Assembly (NCBI GenBank): GCA_024695545.1
Contig: JAILHZ010000002.1
Location: 1-64,000 of the forward strand
Length of the DNA: 64,000 bases
Direction of reading: 5' to 3'
Source: Clostridiales bacterium
Lineage (GTDB): Bacteria; Bacillota_A; Clostridia; Saccharofermentanales; Saccharofermentanaceae
Shown here: in pieces, positions 34,437-44,264 of the stretch
Position numbering within the stretch: the stretch's first letter is position 1
Layout of the letters: every line of letters begins with the position of its first letter
Translations under genes and position numbers: made by a program
Notes under the pieces: generated by a model
The model's database searches: none
What the model was told of the DNA's origin: nothing
Seen by the model: only the letters and a program-made list of their open reading frames with translations

Positions 34437-35425
34437 AATTCTATCGGATCATCCTCTTCATAATCTCTTACCGCCTTAGTGCCGATCACAGAAGGCCACT
34501 TCATAGGACTCAATCCGTTTCCTGGACGCTTCACGGTAAGGTTATTCTCGGAAAGCACTTCTCCCTTTCTGATCGCGCACTTGGCAACGATACTCTTTCT
34601 GGCAATCGGGATGTTCTTTCTTTCTGATTCAGACGGTTTCTTGTCACCGGAACCCAGAGCCTGTTCGATATTTCGGACAGACTGTACAAGTGCTTTTAAC
34701 TCAGAAGGCTCAAGACTTGCCTTGTGATCCGGGCCTTCCATATTCCGGTCAAGCGTAAAATGCTTCTCAATGATCATAGCGCCTAGCGCAACAGCTGCAA
34801 TCGGAACTTCGATTCCCTTAGTATGGTCAGAATAACCAACCGGCAGTCCGAATTCCTTCTTAAGTGTAGCGATCGCCTTCAGATTCACATCCTTAAAAGG
34901 CGTCGGGTATTCAGTATTGCAGTGCAGAAGCGAGATCTCAGAAGTTCCGTTCTCTCTTAGCACTTTTACAGCATCTCTGATTTCTTCGATCTCACACATG
35001 CCCGTCGACATAACGACCGGCTTTCCTGTCTTTGCAAGAGCAACAAGATATGGATAATTCGTCACTTCGCCGGAAGGGATCTTCCAGAAAGGCATATCGA
35101 TCGAAGCGAGAAAATCGATACTGTCAAAATCAAATGGCGTAGAAAGAAAACAAATGCCGACCTGATCACAGTATTCTTTGAGCTGTATGAATTCATCGTA
35201 AGAAAGTTCGAGTTTCTCAAGCATGGACAGCTGGGAATCTTCGCCGGTCGTCTTCTTCTGGTATTCTGCTTTCTGGGCACGTGGCGAAACAAGATTCTTC
35301 GCCTTAAAAGTCTGAAACTTAATGCAGTCTACGCCTGCTTCTTTTGCGGCGTCAACAAGTTTCTTCGCCAGTTCAAAACTGCCGTTATGGTTTACGCCTG
35401 CTTCTGCAATAATATATACACTCAT
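34433..35425 (-). CDS. nonulosonic acid (N-acetylneuraminate/legionaminate-type) synthase, NeuB-like
   Basis: NeuB condenses a ManNAc-type sugar with phosphoenolpyruvate to make the nine-carbon acid. The 330-residue protein has the barrel start IIAEAGVNHNGSFELAK, KFQTFKAKNLVSP, GYSDHTKGIEVPIAA and EKHFTLDRNMEGPDH, then a C-terminal SAF (antifreeze-like) domain after about residue 275. The ATG at 35425 overlaps the NeuD-like stop as ATGA; an upstream in-frame start is inside that gene. Product identity (Neu, Leg or other) is not decided by sequence. Confidence 0.93.
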   Translation of the reverse strand: MSVYIIAEAGVNHNGSFELAKKLVDAAKEAGVDCIKFQTFKAKNLVSPRAQKAEYQKKTTGEDSQLSMLEKLELSYDEFIQLKEYCDQVGICFLSTPFDFDSIDFLASIDMPFWKIPSGEVTNYPYLVALAKTGKPVVMSTGMCEIEEIRDAVKVLRENGTSEISLLHCNTEYPTPFKDVNLKAIATLKKEFGLPVGYSDHTKGIEVPIAAVALGAMIIEKHFTLDRNMEGPDHKASLEPSELKALVQSVRNIEQALGSGDKKPSESERKNIPIARKSIVAKCAIRKGEVLSENNLTVKRPGNGLSPMKWPSVIGTKAVRDYEEDDPIEL

Positions 35426-36063
35426 CGGATCACCACCCTGCAAGGATTACCGAAAGCGGTGACGCCGCTCTCAATATCAGAAACGACATTACTTCCCTGG
35501 CCGACAAGGACATCTTCATCGATCTTTGTACCCTGACGGACTACAGAACATGCACCGATATGGGTATTATTGCCGACTTTGACATTGCCGAGAAGTACTG
35601 CGCCTGGAGATACGTGACAGAACTCGCCTACAGAACAATCGTGCTCGACAACGGATGAAGTATTAATGATCGCACATGTACCGATTACAGCCCCTGTATT
35701 CACTACAGCATTTTTTCCGATAAATACGCCCTCCGCGATATCTGCATTACCTGCAATTACCGCTGAAGGATCAATGATTGACGGAACGGCGAATCCGAGT
35801 TCTTTTACCATGGAATAAAGCTTTCTTCTAAGCTTTACATCACCGATACTTCCAACTGAAATGAATGCATGCGTCCATCCGTTTTTCAGAAGTTCCGGAA
35901 GATCACCGTCTGAACCGGCAACGGAAACACCCATGATCGAAACAGACGCATTACCGTCAACGATTCCGACTTTCTCGTACTCACCGGCACGGAGAACAGA
36001 ATCTAAAACAGAAGCGCAGTGTCCGCCACCGCCAATAAGAAGTAATCGTTTACCGTCTGCCAT
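35422..36063 (-). CDS. NeuD/PglD-family sugar O/N-acetyltransferase (LegH-like)
   Basis: The 213-residue protein has an N-terminal Rossmann-like half (LLLIGGGGHCASVLDSV) and a C-terminal hexapeptide beta helix, the layout of PglD, NeuD and LegH. The catalytic His is in SSVVEHDCSVGEFCHVSPG. Next to the aminotransferase and the NeuB-like gene it most likely N-acetylates the 4-amino sugar precursor. Its start shares a base with the upstream stop (TAATG). Confidence 0.88.
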   Translation of the reverse strand: MADGKRLLLIGGGGHCASVLDSVLRAGEYEKVGIVDGNASVSIMGVSVAGSDGDLPELLKNGWTHAFISVGSIGDVKLRRKLYSMVKELGFAVPSIIDPSAVIAGNADIAEGVFIGKNAVVNTGAVIGTCAIINTSSVVEHDCSVGEFCHVSPGAVLLGNVKVGNNTHIGACSVVRQGTKIDEDVLVGQGSNVVSDIESGVTAFGNPCRVVIR

Positions 36064-37115
36064 TACTGTCCCTCTCCATAAAGTCTTTTGCGCATACGCT
36101 CAAGCTCGGGAAGCTGACCCATATCCATCCATTCATTTTCACTGATGGGATAAACGGCAACCTTTTTACCGAGGCTCTTCTGAAGCTCGACAACATCCGG
36201 AAATCCGATACTGACATTATCTTCCATCTCTTCAATGACTTCAGGTTCTACAATATAGATACCGGTATTCGTAAGGAACGAAAGCTCCGGCTTCTCTTTC
36301 ATTTCTTCAATGGAACCGTTCACGCCCATCTCGATTACACCGTAAGGAATACTGATATTCTTATATGCGCAGATGATGGTAATGACATTCTTGTTCTCCT
36401 TATGGAACGCGAGCATGCTCTCATAATTTGCAGTAAGAAGAGCATCGCAGTTCGCAAAGAAGAAAGTATCGTTGATCTTTCCTTTAAGAAGACTCAAACC
36501 GCCGCCGGTTCCAAGCGGCATGGTCTCATCATACCAGTTAATATTGTAATGGTTCTCATTATCATTGAAGTACGCTTTCATGAGTTCCTTCTTATAGTTA
36601 ACGATAATATGGAATTCATCGCACTGATAACTCTGATACTCCTGCATGATAAGCTCAATGATCGGAAGCTCACCGACCGGGATCAACGGCTTCGGAAGTA
36701 CGCGTGTGAATGGATCGAGTCTTGTTCCGCGGCCGCCTGCATTGATAACGACCGGCACATGAAGAGCTCCTCTCTTCTTCTCATTGCCAACACCATTATA
36801 AAGATCGATGATATTCTTATTCTCATCAACGATCGGAATTACAACATAATTCTTCTTATGATAGAGAGTCTTGGCTTCATCGACAGAATGTGCGATCAGA
36901 GGAGTAAGATTGGCTGCATTACTGACCTGATCCGTGATCTTACCGCCGGCAAGCAGGAAACGGCGGATATCTCCGTCCGTGATACATCCGGCCAGCTTGT
37001 CATTCTCATCTACAAGGAAAAGGATACCGTTCGAATTCTTATCAATGGCCTGCATCGCCTTTGACAGAGGAAGATCGTTTCTACCAATAAAGTTCGCAAT
37101 CTCGTTCTTATCCAT
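36063..37115 (-). CDS. CBS-pair nucleotidyltransferase (PtmE-like)
   Basis: The 350-residue protein joins two CBS domains (about 1-112) to a sugar-1-phosphate nucleotidyltransferase (about 118-350) with VVINAGGRGTRLDPFTRVLPKPLIPVG. This fusion matches PtmE, which makes the GDP-glucosamine type donor feeding legionaminic acid in Campylobacter. The CBS pair may bind adenine nucleotides for regulation. It overlaps the aminotransferase gene by 8 bases. Confidence 0.88.
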   Translation of the reverse strand: MDKNEIANFIGRNDLPLSKAMQAIDKNSNGILFLVDENDKLAGCITDGDIRRFLLAGGKITDQVSNAANLTPLIAHSVDEAKTLYHKKNYVVIPIVDENKNIIDLYNGVGNEKKRGALHVPVVINAGGRGTRLDPFTRVLPKPLIPVGELPIIELIMQEYQSYQCDEFHIIVNYKKELMKAYFNDNENHYNINWYDETMPLGTGGGLSLLKGKINDTFFFANCDALLTANYESMLAFHKENKNVITIICAYKNISIPYGVIEMGVNGSIEEMKEKPELSFLTNTGIYIVEPEVIEEMEDNVSIGFPDVVELQKSLGKKVAVYPISENEWMDMGQLPELERMRKRLYGEGQ

Positions 37116-38286
37116 GGCTCAAATCCTCAAGAAGTTTCTTTACCTGTTCGGAAACATAAGAGATCTCATCCTTCGTGATCTGTGTGCTGGATGGAATATT
37201 CAGGATACGTGACGCATAGTACGGTGCCTTTTCCAGCTGATATGTGATCTCATGCTCATAAGGTTTCTGTTCGTTGATCAGGCCCCAGATCGCTCTTGTC
37301 TGGATTCCTTTCTCATCGAGCGCAGTAATGATTTCACGCATGCTTGCGGTAATACGTGTGCGGTCGATATTGAGAGAATAAAACCACTTGTTGGAAGAAG
37401 TTCCCTCGCGGAAAGGCATCAGCTCGGCAAGATCAAAGCCTTCAAAAGCTTCCTTATAAAGCTCATAATTTGCCTGCTTTCTTCTTACAAATTCCGGGAG
37501 TTCTTCCATCTGGGCAACACCAAGTGCTGCCTGAAGATTGGTCATACGGTAGTTATAGCCGATCTCATCGTGAATGTAGTAATGCGGATCATTCTTAGCC
37601 TGTGTGGACAGATATCTGAGATGATCAACTTCCTTCGGATCATTTGCAGTCACCGCACCACCGCCGCCTGTGGTAATGATCTTATTGCCGTTAAAGCTGA
37701 AAGCACCGAAATCACCGATCGTACCGGCATACTTACCGGCAAACTTACCCTCGGTGTAATGAGTGCCAAGAGCCTCTGTCGCATCTTCAATGACCTTCAG
37801 GGAATACTTCGAAGCCGTCTCCATAATCGATTCCATATCCGCCATATTACCGAATACATGAACGACTACGACCGCCTTTACCGCCTTGCCCTGATAGGTA
37901 AGTGCTTTTCCATCGAACTGACACTCATTCTCACAGAAAGAACGGAGTTTGACGGGATCGAGACAGAAACTGTCATCACAGTCAATAAAGACCGGTGTGG
38001 CAAACTGATACTTGACCGGATTGACCGCAGCGATAAACGTAAGCGGCGGGACCAGAACGACATCGCCAGGCTTTACACCTGCTTCAACCAGCGAAAGATG
38101 GAGTGCGGACGTACCGCTCTGGCAGGCTGCCACATTCTCGGTATGAAGGAACTTCGCCAGTTCCTGTTCGAGCTTCGTGATATACGCGCCGCCGGTAGAG
38201 ACCCAGCCCTGTTCAACGGCATCATTAACATACTTCTTTTCATTTCCTTCGAAATTCGGGATAGAAAGCGGAATATAAGCACACAT
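37108..38286 (-). CDS. LegC-type PLP-dependent sugar 4-aminotransferase
   Basis: The 392-residue DegT/DnrJ/EryC1-family enzyme starts IPLSIPNFEGNEKKYV, typical of LegC. The PLP Lys is K202 in SFNGNKIITTGGGG and the cofactor-binding Asp is in VIEDATEALGT. It should aminate the 4-keto product of the dehydratase encoded directly before it, giving the 4-amino-6-deoxy precursor of legionaminic acid-like sugars. Confidence 0.9.
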   Translation of the reverse strand: MCAYIPLSIPNFEGNEKKYVNDAVEQGWVSTGGAYITKLEQELAKFLHTENVAACQSGTSALHLSLVEAGVKPGDVVLVPPLTFIAAVNPVKYQFATPVFIDCDDSFCLDPVKLRSFCENECQFDGKALTYQGKAVKAVVVVHVFGNMADMESIMETASKYSLKVIEDATEALGTHYTEGKFAGKYAGTIGDFGAFSFNGNKIITTGGGGAVTANDPKEVDHLRYLSTQAKNDPHYYIHDEIGYNYRMTNLQAALGVAQMEELPEFVRRKQANYELYKEAFEGFDLAELMPFREGTSSNKWFYSLNIDRTRITASMREIITALDEKGIQTRAIWGLINEQKPYEHEITYQLEKAPYYASRILNIPSSTQITKDEISYVSEQVKKLLEDLSHG

Positions 38287-38308
38287 ATAAGAAAATGTCC
38301 TTTCTCAA

Positions 38309-39517
38309 TTACATCTTGCTGTCGAGGCTCTTACCTGTCTCGATATGCTGGAAATTCGGCAGATAGTCTTTCATGATATCGACGATCTGCGCTTTAGTTG
38401 TAGATTCCTGTTCAAAAGCACTGTTCAGGTCAGAACACAGTTTCAGAACGGATGCCTGATCCGGAATCGCCTTACCGGTGATAACTCCGAGGGCCTCAAA
38501 ACGGTCCATGTCAGCAGTCTCGGTATCTGTAACAAATTCCTCATAAGCCTTCTCACCGGAAGTATCCGAAACAGAATAATGTACAGGATACTCAGTCGAG
38601 CCTTCCTTAAGAGCCTTAGACTTCTCGATCGCCTCGGCATCGGAATCGCACTTCAGTACTGTATAACCGTGTTCCTCGATCAATGCCGTAGCAATGGCAT
38701 CAAAGGTCATCATCTGAGCTTCTTTTAATTTCGGAAAGAAGATCGCGCGGTTCTCTCCGAGCATACAGGAAAGCATGCAGATCTGACCGGACTCTTCCGG
38801 AGATACGAAATAACGGCGTACATCTGACGGAGCAGAGATAGGCTGAAGTTTCGAAAGACGTGCAAGACAGCCTGCCGGGAGCGAACCGTTGGAGAATGCC
38901 ACGTTGGCAAAACGGGCCGTTTTTACCGGGAAACGGTCAGAATAACTGAAGATCAGGTCTTCCATGATCCTTTTTGACGCTCCCATAATATTTACCGGGT
39001 TGGCCGCCTTATCGGTGGATACACAGAAATATTCTTCCGGCGCATACTCGGAAAGAAGATCAAGAAGCCCTTTCGCATGGATCACATTATTCTGGATCAA
39101 TGCTTCTACAGAATGGATATCTTTCTCGGAGCGCACATGCTTGTGAGCGGAAAAATTACCGACAATATCAAAACCGCCGCGCTCACGGAACATCTTCTCA
39201 AATACCGGAGAAGCAAAATCCATCGGATACGGGATATAATCATCCGGAACATACATACCGGGCGTGGAACGAAGATCACGTGTCAGCTCGGCAAGAGCAT
39301 TCTCATTAGTATCTACAACGACCAGAGTTGCCGGTTCAAATGGCAGGATCGCCTTAATGAAAGAAGAACCGATGCTGCCGGCACCGCCGATCACGAGTAC
39401 GGACTTCCCTTTTATCTTATTTGACAGTTCATCTTTATTCTTGATAATGTCGTTCAGGAACATAGATTTCTCTCTATGCGTAACATACTGACCGATAAAC
39501 TTTTCCAGATTAAACAT
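38309..39517 (-). CDS. nucleotide-sugar 4,6-dehydratase (LegB/CapD-like)
   Basis: This NAD-dependent dehydratase should convert a nucleotide-HexNAc to the 4-keto-6-deoxy sugar. The 402-residue protein has GGAGSIGSS at residues 44-52, NFSAHKHVRSE, and STDKAANPVN followed by MGASKR with K182. The Met in place of the usual SDR Tyr is normal for the WbpM/CapD/LegB class. With the next gene it forms the classic dehydratase-aminotransferase pair. Confidence 0.9.
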   Translation of the reverse strand: MFNLEKFIGQYVTHREKSMFLNDIIKNKDELSNKIKGKSVLVIGGAGSIGSSFIKAILPFEPATLVVVDTNENALAELTRDLRSTPGMYVPDDYIPYPMDFASPVFEKMFRERGGFDIVGNFSAHKHVRSEKDIHSVEALIQNNVIHAKGLLDLLSEYAPEEYFCVSTDKAANPVNIMGASKRIMEDLIFSYSDRFPVKTARFANVAFSNGSLPAGCLARLSKLQPISAPSDVRRYFVSPEESGQICMLSCMLGENRAIFFPKLKEAQMMTFDAIATALIEEHGYTVLKCDSDAEAIEKSKALKEGSTEYPVHYSVSDTSGEKAYEEFVTDTETADMDRFEALGVITGKAIPDQASVLKLCSDLNSAFEQESTTKAQIVDIMKDYLPNFQHIETGKSLDSKM

Positions 39518-40928
39518 TCTTCTCTTTCCTCTTTAGCACACTTAAGAATTTATCCTTATTCTTTATAATAACATACATCAGACAAACCGTATAAACTCCG
39601 CCGAAAATGTATCTTAAAACAGGCATATCATACATCTCGTTGATTGCAATCGTTATGATAACGGAGAATGCCGCCACGGCAATAATCAGTTTATACGGGA
39701 ACACCTCATTCATCTTGTGGAACTGAATGATCAGCATATGCGCGCCAAGGAGCCAGACAAAACCTGCGAGCGTTGTATATGCGGCAGCGATATAACCGTA
39801 TCTCGGGATGAAGACCGCATTCAGGACAAAGTTCAGAAGTGCCGCTGATGCGCTTGCAATCGCCATACCAATGATTTTCTTGGTAAACTGCTCCACATTA
39901 ACAAACATGGTATACAGGAACTGCATAATACAGCCGCAGGCAACCGGAGGCATTACGTACAGTGCGATCAGATACTTCTGACCTCCGATGATGTAAAGGA
40001 TGTCCGGCGCAAAAAGCATGATAAGGATTGCCATCGAACAGAAAATGAGGATATACAACTTCGAGAATTCACGGACATCTTTGTACTTCTTTTCATGAAG
40101 CTTCTGACCGAGCCACGGGGCATACGCGGAGTTCAGCGAAACGATCAGAATTGAGATCAGTGAGCCGCAGGTATAGGCCATACTGTAGTTTCCGTTAGCC
40201 TCTTCTCCGCAGATGTTCGTGATCATCGTCTTATCCATGGAATTAAGAAGTGACATGGACAGAAGATGAGGGATAAACGGAAGGCATACTTTAAAAGCAT
40301 ATTTCCAGTACTTCCTTTTGAAGCACTTTCCTATCTTAATGATGACAAAATACAGAATGATACCTACCAGGATCGCAGGGATCAGGCTTCCGATAATACG
40401 TCCTGTAAGACGGTCTTCCATTGTCATAACCAGAAGAACGGAAAGTAATGCCGATCCCAGTGAAACAACAATGCTTAAGAATACAGACATCTTATACTTG
40501 TAGTAGTATCTTTCTCTTGCCTGGAACATGTTTACTGCAGGCAGGAAAACAAGATAGACAAGGATACAGTTCAGATAGAACCGGTCAAGCAGCAACATCG
40601 GCTGTATCAGCGGAAATATGAGATTCAGGACCAATATTGATATGGCCGAGGATAACGTACTCAATCCCAAAACAGAAAGAATATATTCATCGAAAGTATC
40701 CTCAAAATCATATCTGGCGCTGATAAATGTACTGTCCAGATTTAATGTGATGCAGATCGTAAGTATGCCGAGCCAGGTCGTGAAATTGTTGTAACTTCCG
40801 AATTCAGCCTTTGTAAGCAGTCGGCCGAAGATCGGCGTGGTTATAATACCGATACTTCTCATCAGGAAGTTGGAGATCGTGTACCAGGCACCGGCTTTCA
40901 GTGCTTTTCCTTCAATCTTATTACTCAT
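39510..40928 (-). CDS. polysaccharide flippase, Wzx-like
   Basis: The 472-residue protein has about 12-14 hydrophobic segments and starts with a typical Wzx segment (GAWYTISNFLMRSIGIITTPIFGRLL). It should flip the lipid-linked repeat unit across the membrane. It lies next to a Wzy-like polymerase gene with a one-base gap and overlaps the dehydratase gene by 8 bases. Confidence 0.88.
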   Translation of the reverse strand: MSNKIEGKALKAGAWYTISNFLMRSIGIITTPIFGRLLTKAEFGSYNNFTTWLGILTICITLNLDSTFISARYDFEDTFDEYILSVLGLSTLSSAISILVLNLIFPLIQPMLLLDRFYLNCILVYLVFLPAVNMFQARERYYYKYKMSVFLSIVVSLGSALLSVLLVMTMEDRLTGRIIGSLIPAILVGIILYFVIIKIGKCFKRKYWKYAFKVCLPFIPHLLSMSLLNSMDKTMITNICGEEANGNYSMAYTCGSLISILIVSLNSAYAPWLGQKLHEKKYKDVREFSKLYILIFCSMAILIMLFAPDILYIIGGQKYLIALYVMPPVACGCIMQFLYTMFVNVEQFTKKIIGMAIASASAALLNFVLNAVFIPRYGYIAAAYTTLAGFVWLLGAHMLIIQFHKMNEVFPYKLIIAVAAFSVIITIAINEMYDMPVLRYIFGGVYTVCLMYVIIKNKDKFLSVLKRKEKNV

Positions 40929-40929
40929 A

Positions 40930-42060
40930 TCAGTTCAGTTCTTTTTCCTCTTTTTTATATGTGATCTTTTCCGGTACGGAGAACAGGAACAGCATGACAA
41001 ACAGTGTAACTGTACCATATGTCATCCAGAAAACATTATCGGTAAATGCACGGACAAGCAGTGTGACCAGACAGAAAAAGTAGAAAGGTCTCTTATACTT
41101 GAACGATTGCAGTGAATTCTTCACGATCAGCACCATAACATAGCCAAACCCGATCAAACCGTTATAAGTATGGATGTTGATATAGCTGTTATGGGAATTT
41201 CCGACGTACTTCTCCCAGGCAAGAGTCTGATGGATATCTACACCGAGAAGCAGATTCTTGTTGTTGCTGAATGCGTATTTCAGATAATCCTTCCAAAGAT
41301 ACATTCGGGAACTGTTCATTCCACGGTCACGGAAAGTCTCTGAAACCATCGAACTGTTAAACATATTAAGGATCTTATCGAAATTCACGGCGACACCTGC
41401 CACGAAAATGAACAGGACTACCAGGAAAAGTGCACGCACATCGCGCTTCTTCGTCCGATACATCGAGTAGAAAATACCGACCAGCAGGAATGTAGATGCA
41501 ATGATACCGCCTCTGCCTCGCGAAAGAAGACTCATTACCCACAGGAAAGCGACCGGCCAGAAGTAAGGTCTCTCATCTCTGGACTCCGCAATAGCGTAAT
41601 AAAGGACCGTCGGGTAAAGCATGTAAACGGATACGAAATTGTTGGAAGAATTAATATACAGATCGCCCCAGAAGCCTACCGTAAGGAATTTGAACATAAC
41701 GATCAGGCCGTTAAGAAGCAGTATCGCAAGAAGCGACTTGTAGTAAAACCTCTTATTCAGGAATAAAAGCGCGATGAAAAACTGGATAAACATCAGCGCG
41801 AACGGCTTGATCGACATCGATCCAACCATGAAATAGTTCGCAGCGCCCGTGGCCGCAAATATCAGCAGGAAAAGAATGACGTTTCTTCTGAACATATGAA
41901 GGTTCACTACGAAAGTGACCACTGCGCCGAAAAGAATAGCCGCATACCAGAACAGCTGAAACGGCACGGACTCATTCTGCGTCAGCAGTGCCATTGCCAC
42001 GAAATACAGGCATCCTGCCAGAGTGATCGTCGAATTTTTAACATTAAACGAATCTGTCAT
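40930..42060 (-). CDS. O-antigen/capsule polymerase, Wzy-like
   Basis: The 376-residue protein has about 10-12 membrane segments and a large periplasmic-type loop, with SRGRGGIIASTFLL near the middle and GNSHNSYINIHTYNGLIGFG in the region where Wzy/WaaL proteins carry a conserved His. It should join repeat units on the outer face. Assignment rests on topology and position next to Wzx, since Wzy proteins vary strongly in sequence. It overlaps the next gene as ATGA. Confidence 0.82.
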   Translation of the reverse strand: MTDSFNVKNSTITLAGCLYFVAMALLTQNESVPFQLFWYAAILFGAVVTFVVNLHMFRRNVILFLLIFAATGAANYFMVGSMSIKPFALMFIQFFIALLFLNKRFYYKSLLAILLLNGLIVMFKFLTVGFWGDLYINSSNNFVSVYMLYPTVLYYAIAESRDERPYFWPVAFLWVMSLLSRGRGGIIASTFLLVGIFYSMYRTKKRDVRALFLVVLFIFVAGVAVNFDKILNMFNSSMVSETFRDRGMNSSRMYLWKDYLKYAFSNNKNLLLGVDIHQTLAWEKYVGNSHNSYINIHTYNGLIGFGYVMVLIVKNSLQSFKYKRPFYFFCLVTLLVRAFTDNVFWMTYGTVTLFVMLFLFSVPEKITYKKEEKELN

Positions 42061-43202
42061 TTGCCCATCTCCTTACGAATAGCCGCAAGACATTCCTTAT
42101 ACTCATCAAAGGAAGAAGGTATCTGTACCTTATCCGGATTCCGGTATGATTCCTTCAGTGATACGAAGAAACGGTCCAGAGGTTCCTGATTCATACCTTC
42201 ATTCTTAATAAACTTATACAATAGAATAACATACGGTTCCTGATCCGTGATCATTTTCGGTGTGGAGACCGCCGTACTTCCGCAGGAGATCAGTACTTTC
42301 TTATCCATATCATTCTTGATGCAGAGGATCTCGAAAGGAAGCTCGTATTTCTGATAATAACGGAATCCTTTTCTCTTCTCGCCTTTACTTCTCGGATGGC
42401 TTTTCACGAGCAGATCATCCGAACCGAAAGAGTTAAGCGTAAACTCGTAAAGAGAATTAAGCGTGGCAAGATTCTTTCCATCGAAAAACTCATCCGAGAT
42501 CTCTTCAAGGATTACAGAAGACTCGTCAAGCGCCACATCGCTTCCGGGCTGGAAAACAGCCTCAAGGACCCCCGCATGTTCTTCATGATCGAAGAAACGG
42601 TCGATCTCATATACCTGATACTGAGTGTATCCGTTGATCTTCTTATACATATCCGGACACATAAGAAAACGATCCTGATTAAAATCCAGGGCTTTCTTGC
42701 CGAAAAGCACTTTTCTGACCATTCCGTCCGCTTTGCTCGGGTTCAGGGCGCTGTTGCCGTAGTAGCTGCCGACACCGTCATCAAAATAATAGACATGAAT
42801 ATCCATCTTTTTCTTATAACAGCTGAGGATATACAGTCTCGGAATAAAAGCTCGGGACGAGACAAAAATGTTCTTATAGGAAGCTCCGTTCGTGACAATG
42901 ATCTTTGCGATACTGTTCACATGAAAATATGTCCTTGCAATCTGAAGATGATTAATAAGTCCGCTCTCACGGGAGATGTACTTCTTATAGATCTTCTTGG
43001 AATCAATGATATATACGTTATCGAAGATCTTCTGCGATTCGATTCTTTCGGCAAAGACCTCCGCGTTTTTGAACTGGGGATCAATATAAAGATCGGCCTT
43101 CTCATTCCGGCTGATCGCCAGAGAGATAATGGAGAAAAGCTGATATGTTGATGTGCAGAAATAACATGAGTCCTTCTCGATCGCGGGAGTAATCTTACTC
43201 AA
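42057..43202 (-). CDS. sialyltransferase-like glycosyltransferase (GT52/polysialyltransferase group)
   Basis: The 381-residue protein has the two motifs of bacterial sialyltransferases: D141-D142-G143 in VYYFDDGVGSYYG and H269-P270 in LVKSHPRSKG, with a Ser/Thr segment SCGSTAVS near 306-313. The N-terminus CYFCTSTYQLFSIISLA fits the donor-fold start of these enzymes. In an operon that makes a CMP-nonulosonic acid, it is the likely transferase of that sugar. No signal peptide, so it acts on the inner face. Confidence 0.75.
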   Translation of the reverse strand: MSKITPAIEKDSCYFCTSTYQLFSIISLAISRNEKADLYIDPQFKNAEVFAERIESQKIFDNVYIIDSKKIYKKYISRESGLINHLQIARTYFHVNSIAKIIVTNGASYKNIFVSSRAFIPRLYILSCYKKKMDIHVYYFDDGVGSYYGNSALNPSKADGMVRKVLFGKKALDFNQDRFLMCPDMYKKINGYTQYQVYEIDRFFDHEEHAGVLEAVFQPGSDVALDESSVILEEISDEFFDGKNLATLNSLYEFTLNSFGSDDLLVKSHPRSKGEKRKGFRYYQKYELPFEILCIKNDMDKKVLISCGSTAVSTPKMITDQEPYVILLYKFIKNEGMNQEPLDRFFVSLKESYRNPDKVQIPSSFDEYKECLAAIRKEMGK

Positions 43203-44256
43203 GATGACTCACCTCCCGAAGGATATCTATAGTGTGACAGACGCCTGCTTTCGCATCAAAAACGCCCTTCCATCCTAAACCCTGAAGTTTTGTACTGTCC
43301 AGAGAAGAATTATCCATAGGATTAAAGGCCTTCGCTTCAGAATCAGAAGGGATTTCACGTACAAGCTGAACGCCTGCATGGGACGTCATGATCTCTGCAA
43401 GATCGCGGATACTCATAATGGATGACGGGTTCGAAATATTGTACGCCTGCCCCTTTTCGCCATTAATAAGGACTTTCAAAATAGCAGAAGCACAGTCCAG
43501 GCAGTAACAGTAACTGCGGATCTGGGAACCACTGCTCTTCATAATGACATCTTTACCTGCGGCACAGTCATACGCCCAGCAGGAAGAAACACGTACATCT
43601 TTCTTAGAACACGTCGGTCCAAAGATATGTCCCGGACGGACGATAACAGAATCCACACCATACTCCTGAAGATAGGAAACACACATGTTCTCACCTGCAC
43701 ATTTGCCAAAAGAGTAAGAATTACGGGTATTAAGTGGATCTATGAATCCGTACTCGGTTTCTAAGGACGGAGTACTCTGATTCTTACGGCCATACACTTC
43801 TGAACTCGATACGAAAAGCACCCGTCTCACGGCATGGCTCTTCGAATACTCCAGAAGATACTGAAGTCCGAGGATATTTCCCATCAGAGTCTCAACAGGA
43901 CTGTTCACGATCGCATTTGGTGATGCATTACTGGCAGCATGAATGATGTAATCGATCTTCAAAGATTCATCTATAGCCGGATGCTCGGCATCAAAGACGA
44001 TAAGATCCAGATCATCTCTGTCTTTACAGTCGGAAAACCTTTCAGACAGGCCCTTCTCATTTCTTCCTGTCGCAATAACACGAAGATTCGTACCGTAAAT
44101 ATCGTTAAAACGAAGCAGCGCATGAACAATGGCTGAGCCAATCAGGCCGGTAGAACCGGTAATGAAAAACGAACTGCCGTTCTCCGAAGAGAGTTCTTCG
44201 AAAACGGGCAGTACAGAATCTATGTCACTTTGCCATAGAGAATTACAAAACAGCAT
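43195..44256 (-). CDS. NAD-dependent sugar epimerase/dehydratase (extended SDR)
   Basis: The 353-residue protein has the dinucleotide motif FFITGSTGLIGSAIVHALL near residue 32 and the YxxxK pair in YSFGKCAGENM. The reaction is not clear. It lies beside an IspD/TarI-like cytidylyltransferase; SDR reductases or epimerases are often paired or fused with such enzymes to make CDP-alditols or CDP-sugars, so a role in that branch is possible. Confidence 0.83.
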   Translation of the reverse strand: MLFCNSLWQSDIDSVLPVFEELSSENGSSFFITGSTGLIGSAIVHALLRFNDIYGTNLRVIATGRNEKGLSERFSDCKDRDDLDLIVFDAEHPAIDESLKIDYIIHAASNASPNAIVNSPVETLMGNILGLQYLLEYSKSHAVRRVLFVSSSEVYGRKNQSTPSLETEYGFIDPLNTRNSYSFGKCAGENMCVSYLQEYGVDSVIVRPGHIFGPTCSKKDVRVSSCWAYDCAAGKDVIMKSSGSQIRSYCYCLDCASAILKVLINGEKGQAYNISNPSSIMSIRDLAEIMTSHAGVQLVREIPSDSEAKAFNPMDNSSLDSTKLQGLGWKGVFDAKAGVCHTIDILREVSHLE

Positions 44257-44264
44257 ATTTCACC

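Noticed and set aside
37252..38376. Long open frame (374 codons) on the plus strand opposite the LegC-type aminotransferase
   Set aside because: The opposite strand has an unbroken PLP aminotransferase with its Lys and cofactor motifs; this frame shows no domain and no ribosome site.
38309..39517. Loss of the SDR catalytic Tyr (Met before GASK) in the dehydratase
   Set aside because: Met at this position is normal in the WbpM/CapD/LegB class of 4,6-dehydratases, so it is not decay.
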